DNA of 6,730 bases, from NCBI GenBank assembly GCA_937902115.1, contig CALGSR010000274.1, positions 1 to 6,730 on the forward strand. Reading direction: 5' to 3'. Below, one piece after another: positions 1 through 4,851 of this stretch. The position numbers and the translations under genes were made by a program. The stretch is from an uncultured Bacillus sp. Its GTDB lineage: Bacteria > Bacillota > Bacilli > Bacillales > Cytobacillaceae. The notes beneath the pieces are model-generated. The model was not told the DNA's origin. It worked only from the letters and a program-made list of their open reading frames with translations, and ran no database searches. The number at the start of each line of letters is the position of its first letter. The stretch's first letter is position 1.

Positions 1-55
1 TCTAAGGGTTTAATTTATGAAATTGATTCAAAATATAATAAATTTTTAATATAGA

Positions 56-82
56 GGGACATGGGGACGGGTCCCTTGTCCC
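56..82. repeat. GGGAC/GTCCC palindromic intergenic repeat, copy 1
   Basis: This imperfect palindrome opens with GGGACATGGGGAC and closes with GTCCCTTGTCCC. Its 12-base core TCCCTTGTCCCA (72-83) recurs exactly at 4791-4802, and its reverse complement occurs at 1179-1190. It is therefore one copy of a family dispersed through the window. Similar GGGAC-rich palindromes are common between genes in several Bacillus-type genomes, from general knowledge. Function is unknown. Confidence 0.8.
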
Positions 83-160
83 ACTAATTACCGACCCATT
101 AAAAAGAAGAGTACACCACTTGTTGATGGCTTTCCCGACCCAGTGAACATGACATAAAGC

Positions 161-194
161 TCCTTCATTCCCTGTTGAAGGACATTTTTTCGCT
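161..194 (+). repeat. Hairpin with T-run, tandem unit 1
   Basis: The arms TCCTTCA (161-167) and TGAAGGA (176-182) enclose an 8-base loop and are followed by CA and six T residues (185-190). The unit is nearly identical to one about 50 bases downstream (211-245), so the two are tandem copies. Read on the plus strand it resembles a weak intrinsic terminator, perhaps for a converging gene to the left of the window. Equally it could be a dispersed intergenic repeat. Confidence 0.6.
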
Positions 195-208
195 AATTTC
201 ACTGATTT

Positions 209-245
209 TGTCCTTCATACCCTCGATGAAGGACATTTTTTCGCT
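209..245 (+). repeat. Hairpin with T-run, tandem unit 2
   Basis: This is the second tandem copy and has the stronger stem: a perfect 9-bp pairing of TGTCCTTCA (209-217) with TGAAGGACA (227-235), a 9-base loop, then six T residues (236-241). It shares TGAAGGACATTTTTTCGCT with unit 1, but the loop differs by several bases and one insertion. Keeping the arms while the loop changes suggests the hairpin matters, either as a terminator read on the plus strand or as part of a repeat family. Confidence 0.6.
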
Positions 246-303
246 TCCCCCTCTCAACATGGCTGCTCCTACTGCTCTCTTACAAAATGATTCCATCGTA
301 AAC

Positions 304-340
304 AAACAGAAGGGACGGTGCAAAACCGTCCCTTCTGTTT
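304..340 (-). terminator. Intrinsic terminator of the phn operon
   Basis: A perfect 16-bp inverted repeat has arms at 304-319 and 325-340 and a 5-base loop. On the minus strand it begins at the first base of the phnX stop codon (TAA, 342-340) and its 3' arm is followed by GTTTGTTTACG, a short and imperfect T-rich tail. The placement directly after the last operon gene supports termination, although the tail is weak. The stem core GGGACGGT resembles the other GGGAC repeats, so it may be a repeat copy reused as a terminator. It could also act on the plus strand. Confidence 0.75.
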
Positions 341-1134
341 TATTCTCCTATTAAAACATTAATTCGCTCAATCAACTGCGGAAGTTCGGCAATCGTTCGG
401 ATGGTATAATCCGCTCCATGCTGTTTGAAGGCTGCCTCGGTTCTGTCGATGTGCTCCTCTTTTTCCGCAACCGAAAGCCCATTGTATTCTTCTTGGCTCA
501 GTCCCATTTCTGAACTGCCGCTGATGATACCGACGGACCATACTCCGGCATTGACGCCCTCTTTTATATCAGATGCGGTGTCACCAACTTTAATGACCTT
601 CCGGGCTGCTGAGAGTTTTAATTTTTCCATATTCCGATAAATCATATAAGGATACGGCCGGCCCAATGACCCCGTGTCGTCGGGAGTCACATAGCAATCC
701 GGGCTGTAGCCTTTTTCCTTCGCACTCGATACAACAACCTCCATCATTGAATTCGTATACCCTGTTGTCGAACCAATCTTCAAGCCCTGATTTTTCAAAA
801 GCGCAACGGTTTCAACCACCCCGGGAATGGGATCAGTGTAGTGCGCCAAAGAGGACATAAGAGCCGGCTCGAATTCGGCATATAACTTTTGCACATCCTG
901 CTCAGTAAAGGCCCGTCCGTATTTCTCCTCCCAGAGAGCTGAAATTCTTGGCATTGACAGCATTGCACGAATATGGTCAATTTTCAGCATGCCCATCGGA
1001 GCACGTGCTTCGGCCATTGTAACCTCAATCCCTGCCTCTTTAAAAATATCAATAAATACATTCACCGGAGCAAAGCAGCCAAAATCAACCGTTGTCCCAG
1101 CCCAATCCAAAATAATACCTTCTATTTTATTCAT
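340..1134 (-). CDS. phnX: Phosphonoacetaldehyde hydrolase (phosphonatase)
   Basis: PhnX is a cytosolic HAD-superfamily enzyme that hydrolyses phosphonoacetaldehyde to acetaldehyde and phosphate, the step that cleaves the C-P bond of AEP. The protein has 264 residues, matching Bacillus PhnX. Visible catalytic parts are motif I DWAGTT with nucleophile D10, the cap-domain Schiff-base lysine K51 (equivalent to K53 of the B. cereus enzyme), motif II STTGY with T124, the GRPYPY stretch with R159, and motif III GDTASD with D185 and D189. The ATG at 1134 is chosen because AAAAGGAG (1145-1152) lies 10 bases upstream. An open extension to 1257 only reads through the repeat and phnW. The SD overlaps the phnW stop codon, so translation is probably coupled. 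This is the last gene of the operon. Confidence 0.97.
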   Translation of the reverse strand: MNKIEGIILDWAGTTVDFGCFAPVNVFIDIFKEAGIEVTMAEARAPMGMLKIDHIRAMLSMPRISALWEEKYGRAFTEQDVQKLYAEFEPALMSSLAHYTDPIPGVVETVALLKNQGLKIGSTTGYTNSMMEVVVSSAKEKGYSPDCYVTPDDTGSLGRPYPYMIYRNMEKLKLSAARKVIKVGDTASDIKEGVNAGVWSVGIISGSSEMGLSQEEYNGLSVAEKEEHIDRTEAAFKQHGADYTIRTIAELPQLIERINVLIGE

Positions 1135-1144
1135 TCCGTCACCA

Positions 1145-1152
1145 CTCCTTTT
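1145..1152 (-). promoter_or_regulatory. phnX ribosome binding site, overlapping the phnW stop
   Basis: AAAAGGAG lies 10 bases before the phnX ATG and shares its first bases with the phnW TAA (1153-1151). It fixes the phnX start at 1134 rather than at upstream in-frame codons. The palindromic repeat ends immediately before it. Confidence 0.85.
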
Positions 1153-2278
1153 AGGACAGGGAACCCTGTCCCACTGATTGGGACAAGGGACCTGGAACCT
1201 CGTCCCATTTTTTGATGATTGTGCATAGTTCTTCGATGTCTTCTTGGTGGATTTCACCGATGTTGCCTATTCTGAATGTGTTTTCGTCTGTTAGTTTTCC
1301 GGGGTAAAGCACGTAGCCTCTTTCTTTTACAAATGAATAGAATGGCGTAAATTCAAAGTCTTCGTTCGGAAAAAGAAAAGCTGTGATGATGGGGGATTGT
1401 TTATCCTCTGCAATATAAGCTTGATAGCCTAGGCTTTCCATCTTTTCTCTTAGTATTCTATTATTCTTTTGATAGCGGGCAAATCTTACCGGAATGCCGC
1501 CTTCCTCCTCAAGTTCATCAAGGGCTTTAGCAAATGCCGCGACAGCATGGGTTGGTGAAGTGAAACGCCATTTTCCATCCTTGTCCATCGCCTTCCATTG
1601 GTCATATAAATCGAGCGATAAACTGCGGGCATTTCCTTCGCAGGCCGCCAGCTTTCCTTTTTCCGCAATGACAAAGGCAAATCCGGGAACGCCCTGGATG
1701 CATTTATTTGCCGAGCTGATTAAATAATCAATCCCAAGTCTCGGCACATCGATTTCGATCCCACCAAAACTGCTCATCGCATCAATGATTAACGTTTTGC
1801 CAAATTCTTGTGCAACTGCAGCAATCATGTCAAGCGGATTTAAAATTCCAGTCGTCGTTTCGCAATGAACCATGATGATATGGGTAATATCTTGATCCAA
1901 CCGTAAAATATCCTTAACGACCGCCTCTTCCGGATGTTCATTGTAGGCCGTTTCATAAACCGTATAGTTCAGTCCAATACACTGAGCCGTCTTCACCATC
2001 CGCTCTCCATAAGCACCATTAGAAATAATCAATAATTTATCGCGCTTCGAAATGGCGGTCATCATTACCGATTCAACAGCAAACGAGCCGCTTCCCTGCA
2101 TCAGAACAGTCGTATATTCCTCCTCAGAAGCCCCCGCTAATTGGAGCAAATCGGCTCTGATTTTTTGTGTCATCTCTTTATATTCATCATCCCAGGTACA
2201 TCGGTCGAACAGCATCTCTTCTTTGACCGTACGTGACGTCGTTAAAGGCCCAGGCGTTAACAATTTATAACGAACCAT
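1151..2278 (-). CDS. phnW: 2-aminoethylphosphonate:pyruvate aminotransferase
   Basis: PhnW is a PLP-dependent class V aminotransferase in the cytosol. It converts AEP and pyruvate to phosphonoacetaldehyde and L-alanine, and its product feeds PhnX. The 375-residue sequence starts with the family-typical RYKLLTPGPLTTS. Other motifs are QGSGSF (61-66, cofactor phosphate region), the PLP-ring aspartate D166 in IIDAMSS, the Schiff-base lysine K192 in SSANKCIQG, and R336 in FRIGNIG, a likely substrate-binding arginine. The ATG at 2278 is preferred over the GTG at 2290 because GAGGAG (2290-2295) overlaps that GTG and sits 11 bases before the ATG. After KKWD the last ~17 residues (from D359, ending SQSVGQGSLS) are encoded by the palindromic repeats and look like an added tail. 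It follows phnE2 after a 165-bp gap that may hold its own weak promoter. Confidence 0.97.
   Translation of the reverse strand: MVRYKLLTPGPLTTSRTVKEEMLFDRCTWDDEYKEMTQKIRADLLQLAGASEEEYTTVLMQGSGSFAVESVMMTAISKRDKLLIISNGAYGERMVKTAQCIGLNYTVYETAYNEHPEEAVVKDILRLDQDITHIIMVHCETTTGILNPLDMIAAVAQEFGKTLIIDAMSSFGGIEIDVPRLGIDYLISSANKCIQGVPGFAFVIAEKGKLAACEGNARSLSLDLYDQWKAMDKDGKWRFTSPTHAVAAFAKALDELEEEGGIPVRFARYQKNNRILREKMESLGYQAYIAEDKQSPIITAFLFPNEDFEFTPFYSFVKERGYVLYPGKLTDENTFRIGNIGEIHQEDIEELCTIIKKWDEVPGPLSQSVGQGSLS
1154..1205. repeat. Pair of GGGAC/GTCCC repeats inside the phnW 3' end
   Basis: There are two adjoining palindromes. One is a near-perfect hairpin at 1154-1172, GGACAGGG paired with CCCTGTCC around a 2-3 base loop. 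The other is an imperfect one at 1180-1205 that contains TGGGACAAGGGA, the reverse complement of the core at 72-83 and 4791-4802. The pair lies within the phnW reading frame, encodes its last ~17 residues, and stops next to the phnX SD. In mRNA the two hairpins would stand between the body of phnW and the phnX start. Confidence 0.85.
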
Positions 2279-2289
2279 TGTGTCATACA

Positions 2290-2295
2290 CTCCTC
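2290..2295 (-). promoter_or_regulatory. phnW ribosome binding site (decides the start)
   Basis: GAGGAG lies 11 bases before the ATG at 2278. It physically overlaps the alternative in-frame GTG (2290-2288), which rules that codon out. A small potential stem, GGTG/CACC (2299-2311), lies just upstream. Confidence 0.75.
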
Positions 2296-2315
2296 GAGGT
2301 GACTAGCACCTTTCA

Positions 2316-2344
2316 TTTTTAGCAGACCGTGAATTAGGCGTCAG
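2316..2344 (-). promoter_or_regulatory. Possible internal promoter for phnW-phnX
   Basis: On the minus strand CTGACG (2344-2339, 4 of 6 matches to TTGACA) and TAAAAA (2321-2316, 4 of 6 to TATAAT) are separated by exactly 17 bases, upstream of the phnW SD. A start near 2309 would give a leader of about 30 bases. The match is modest and could occur by chance. The 165-bp gap before phnW makes a secondary promoter plausible. Confidence 0.3.
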
Positions 2345-2355
2345 AGCTAAGTTAT

Positions 2356-2445
2356 TTTTTTGAAAAATTTAAACAAATGGAAGAATCGACCCTGTGTTTC
2401 TCCCGTGGAAATTTTTAGGAAATAGGAGAGCCGTCCCCGTGTTTC
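2356..2445 (-). repeat. Degenerate 45-bp tandem direct repeat after phnE2
   Basis: Two head-to-tail units of 45 bases (2401-2445 and 2356-2400) match at about 30 of 45 positions by eye. On the minus strand each begins GAAACACRGGG and continues through a CG..TCT.C motif into an AT-rich half. The first unit begins at the phnE2 stop codon (TGA, 2446-2444) and includes part of it. The GAAACACGGGGACGG opening resembles another dispersed Bacillus intergenic repeat type, different from the GGGACAAGGGA family. The second copy looks more decayed. Confidence 0.65.
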
Positions 2446-3145
2446 ACGCTGAAAAATAGCGCTTTTTCATCCGAGTTGAAATGACTTCTAAACCGAAATT
2501 AATTTCAAAACGCAGGAAGACCCATGATAATAAGTACGTAAAAGTCGATGGCAGGACGCCCTTCGCCACGATGTGCCACCAGCTCGCACCCGTTGCTCTT
2601 AAGGCCTCGATAATCCCTTTATCCACTTCCTCAAACGCCTCAGAAAAAGCCTTCACTAAATAAGCAACTGAATGAAATAACATCCCCAAAATAGCGGCTT
2701 CACTGCCCAATCCGGCGGCAATGGCAAAAATCAGTACCCATAAAACCGTCGGAACCGCGCGGACAAAGGCCATCACTACGCGAACCGTGCGCACGATCCA
2801 TTCATTCGCTAAATTGGAGGCTGCCATTAATGAAAGGAAAAAAGCAATCACCGCCCCAATCACCGTGGATAACAGGGCTAAACCAAGCGTAATCCCAAGC
2901 TGATAAACCGCTTCTCCCCAGCTAAAATGGTTTAATGCCGGCTGCAGAAACATGACCTTCAAGTTATGTGCTGTTTCCGTCAGTGCTGATTTAATATCAA
3001 GTCCGTCATAGTTAAAAAATACAAAGGCCAAAATCGTCAGCATCCCTAGAATCGTCAACGTCCAAGTAACAATTTGGTCCACTTTATTTCCTGACTTGAT
3101 ATGAATCCGTCCACTTTTTGTCCGCTTAATATGTGCTGCTTCCAT
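2444..3145 (-). CDS. phnE: AEP/phosphonate ABC transporter permease, C-terminally shortened
   Basis: This is the second integral membrane subunit of the phosphonate importer, a binding-protein-dependent permease. The 233-residue protein has a basic N-terminus, a first helix near 26-44, helices near 82-108 and 121-145, and the EAA cytoplasmic loop that docks the ATPase (EALRATGAS to LPSTF, 180-202). After LSWVFLRFEINF (206-217) it jumps to LEVISTRMKKR, a typical PhnE tail. PhnE1 has about 43 residues between the matching IETNI and VDLISKK. The missing part covers the glycine-rich VG..TGTGIG loop and the last membrane helix, so an in-frame deletion near base 2494/2495 is likely and function is doubtful. 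The ATG at 3145 overlaps the preceding stop (TAATG) and has AAGGTG 8 bases upstream. The stop codon lies at the start of the tandem repeat. Confidence 0.85.
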   Translation of the reverse strand: MEAAHIKRTKSGRIHIKSGNKVDQIVTWTLTILGMLTILAFVFFNYDGLDIKSALTETAHNLKVMFLQPALNHFSWGEAVYQLGITLGLALLSTVIGAVIAFFLSLMAASNLANEWIVRTVRVVMAFVRAVPTVLWVLIFAIAAGLGSEAAILGMLFHSVAYLVKAFSEAFEEVDKGIIEALRATGASWWHIVAKGVLPSTFTYLLSWVFLRFEINFGLEVISTRMKKRYFSA

Positions 3146-3930
3146 TATAGAATCACCTTCCGAATCTTTTTTGAAATCAGGTCTACGATAATGACAGCAA
3201 GGACAATACACAGCGTGACAAGTGCCACTGCATTATAATTCAACATCTTATAGTACATATCAAAAATATAGCCGATTCCTGTCCCCGTTAAGATGCCAAC
3301 CAATGTGGCGCTGCGGATGTTCGTTTCAATCATAAACAAAGTCCAACTCAGCATTTGCGGCAGAGCTTGGGGAATCACGGCCTTGCTTACGATTTGAAAA
3401 TAAGTCGCCCCTGTTGCCGTTAACGCTTCGACAGAACTTTTTCCCGTTTCATCAATCGTCTCAATAAAGGCCCTTGTTAAAAAACCAATCGTGCCAACAA
3501 ACAAGGCGAGGAAGCCCGTTACTGAATTCTGGCCAAAGGAAATAAGCAAAATTAACGACCACGCTACCACAGGAATATTTCTCGATAATGAAGCCACGAA
3601 ACGAGCAAACACACTTAATAGGTTATTAATCTTCGTTACTTTTGAACCGAGCAAGCCTAGAAAAAGGGAAATTGCTGCAGCAAAGGTTGTCGCTGCTACA
3701 GACATGAGAAAGGTTTCTAATAATTTATCTAAAATCTTAGGCAGCCTTCCCAGCGTCTCTTGCGTAATAAATAGATTCGATACGATCCAGGTCAGGGCTT
3801 GAGGGATGGCCGCGAATCCTTCGATAAAATTAAATTGGGTAATGGCTGAAGATAAGTAGGTAAGCATGATGAGGATGAGCAGAACGATGACGGATTGCCA
3901 TCTGTTTTGACGCATCAATTTTTCATTCAC
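3145..3930 (-). CDS. phnE: AEP/phosphonate ABC transporter permease (full length)
   Basis: This is a PhnE-family inner-membrane permease of 261 residues that should form the import channel with the second permease. A first membrane helix lies near 12-30, further helices near 72-95 and 121-152, the EAA loop at 168-191 (EALTATGAT to VIPQALP), then IETNIRSATLVGILTGTGIG (201-220) and a final helix near 233-250 before a basic tail. The start is a GTG at 3930, supported by AAGGAG (3940-3945) 9 bases upstream. That SD overlaps the phnC stop codon. An ATG at 3926 is out of frame and the in-frame ATG at codon 6 is too far from the SD. The gene ends in TAA sharing one base with the next ATG, a translational coupling arrangement. 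The ~13-bp gap after phnC supports one transcript. Confidence 0.94.
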   Translation of the reverse strand: MNEKLMRQNRWQSVIVLLILIMLTYLSSAITQFNFIEGFAAIPQALTWIVSNLFITQETLGRLPKILDKLLETFLMSVAATTFAAAISLFLGLLGSKVTKINNLLSVFARFVASLSRNIPVVAWSLILLISFGQNSVTGFLALFVGTIGFLTRAFIETIDETGKSSVEALTATGATYFQIVSKAVIPQALPQMLSWTLFMIETNIRSATLVGILTGTGIGYIFDMYYKMLNYNAVALVTLCIVLAVIIVDLISKKIRKVIL

Positions 3931-3943
3931 AGTACATTGCTCC

Positions 3944-4708
3944 TTATGCGATGATTAAATCCTTTGTTTTCGTCCCATAAATTTTGCGAACTTGTTCCTC
4001 GGAAAGCTCATAACCTTTTCCCGCAAAAACCACTTCACCTTGATTTAAACCGATAATCCGATCGGAATAGTTTTGTGCCACTTCGACTTGATGTAAATTG
4101 ACTAAACAAGTAATGCCAAGTTCCGTTGTAATCGAACGTAAATGGTCCATGATGATTTTGGAGGAACTCGGATCAAGCGAAGCAATCGGCTCATCACAAA
4201 GAATCAGCTTCGGTTCTTGAATCAGCGCACGGCAAATCCCAACCCGCTGCTGCTGACCGCCACTTAATTGGTCACAGCGTTTATAGGCATGCTCATGAAT
4301 CCCTAATTTTTCAAGCAGCTCAAAAGCGCGCGCCTTCTCTTCCTCTTTGTATCTGCCAAAAATTCCCTCGAGCGAAGTTTTATAGCCAAAGCGACCATGC
4401 AGGACATTCTCAATCACCGTCAAACGGGGAACGAGATTATAATGCTGGAACACCATCCCGATATTTGTCCGCAGCTTCCGCAATCCTCTTTTATTTAAAC
4501 GGCCAACATCCTGGCCATCAAAAGTAATGCTGCCTTCATTGAACTCCACCATGCGATTGATACAGCGCAATAGCGTAGACTTCCCTGCCCCCGATGGACC
4601 AATGATGGAAACAAATTCACCAGGATTGATGGCAAAATTAACATTCTTCAAAATTTTCTTCTCAGGCGTATATGATTTACCAAGCCCTTCAACCTGTAAC
4701 AAAACCAC
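3944..4708 (-). CDS. phnC: Phosphonate ABC transporter ATP-binding protein
   Basis: This is the cytoplasmic ATPase that powers AEP import. All ATPase motifs are present in its 254 residues: Walker A GPSGAGKST (37-45), Q-loop Q88 in MVFQHYNL, signature LSGGQQQR (148-155), Walker B LILCDEP (168-174, catalytic E173), D-loop SLDP (177-180) and switch H206 in VNLHQVEVA, the last being typical of PhnC. The start is a GTG at 4708 with AAAAGGAG (4718-4725) 9 bases upstream. A start-stop codon pair, ATGTAA (4714-4709), lies between the SD and the GTG. A 143-bp gap filled with palindromic repeats separates it from phnD. It is followed closely by phnE1. Confidence 0.96.
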   Translation of the reverse strand: MVLLQVEGLGKSYTPEKKILKNVNFAINPGEFVSIIGPSGAGKSTLLRCINRMVEFNEGSITFDGQDVGRLNKRGLRKLRTNIGMVFQHYNLVPRLTVIENVLHGRFGYKTSLEGIFGRYKEEEKARAFELLEKLGIHEHAYKRCDQLSGGQQQRVGICRALIQEPKLILCDEPIASLDPSSSKIIMDHLRSITTELGITCLVNLHQVEVAQNYSDRIIGLNQGEVVFAGKGYELSEEQVRKIYGTKTKDLIIA

Positions 4709-4717
4709 TTACATCGT

Positions 4718-4725
4718 CTCCTTTT
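4718..4725 (-). promoter_or_regulatory. phnC ribosome binding site for a GTG start
   Basis: AAAAGGAG is placed 9 bases before GTG 4708 and so supports that start. It directly follows the palindromic repeat block: GTCCCTAAAAGGAG here compares with GTCCTAAAAGGAG before phnX. The ATG at 4714 is only 3 bases from GGAG and meets a TAA at once, so it is not a gene start. Confidence 0.8.
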
Positions 4726-4726
4726 A

Positions 4727-4849
4727 GGGACAGGTCCCGTGTTTGTTGGGACAGATCCTTTGTCTCATAATAGTTGGGACAGGGGATGGTTCCCTTGTCC
4801 CATATTGTTCGTGCGGTGGGGTGGGAAAGTGAACCCGTCCCCTTGTCCC
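4727..4849. repeat. Cluster of four GGGAC/GTCCC repeats between phnD and phnC
   Basis: Four units occupy almost the whole gap: 4727-4738 (GGGACAGGTCCC), 4748-4766 (GGGACAGATCC with TTTGTCTC), 4776-4801 (GGGACAGGGGA, 3-base loop, TTCCCTTGTCCC) and 4818-4849 (ending GTCCCCTTGTCCC). Unit 3 contains the exact 12-base core seen at 72-83. The block begins two bases after the phnD stop and ends next to the phnC SD. Each unit can fold, and units can also pair with one another, so the transcript should be highly structured here. An effect on mRNA stability or termination between phnD and phnC is inferred, not shown. Confidence 0.85.
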
Positions 4850-4851
4850 GT

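Larger units (their letters stand above)
1..303. other. Gene-free region downstream of the phn operon, holding repeats and hairpins
   Basis: No convincing protein gene is visible on either strand. The first ~55 bases are AT-rich. A GGGAC/GTCCC palindromic repeat follows at 56-82, then a stretch of about 75 bases (84-160) with no recognised feature. Two similar hairpins, each followed by six T residues, lie at 161-194 and 209-245. Positions 246-303 show nothing notable. A 66-codon open frame on the minus strand (2-202) runs through the palindromic repeat and one hairpin, and has no recognisable domain, so it is not called as a gene. Confidence 0.7.

Noticed and set aside
2..202. 66-codon minus-strand open frame
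   Set aside because: It reads through the palindromic repeat and a hairpin, and shows no recognisable domain or convincing ribosome binding site.
1135..1257. 41-codon N-terminal extension of phnX
   Set aside because: It lies inside phnW and the repeats. The ATG at 1134 has a good SD and gives the family-typical 264 residues.
3146..3211. 22-codon N-terminal extension of the second permease
   Set aside because: It overlaps the end of the first permease. The TAATG junction and AAGGTG spacing favour the start at 3145.
3491..3802. 103-codon plus-strand open frame opposite the first permease
   Set aside because: It is antisense to a well-supported PhnE sequence and has no domain of its own.
56..4849. 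CRISPR array or insertion sequence explanation for the repeats
   Set aside because: The copies are palindromic, irregularly spaced and variable, lack uniform spacers, and have no transposase or cas gene beside them.
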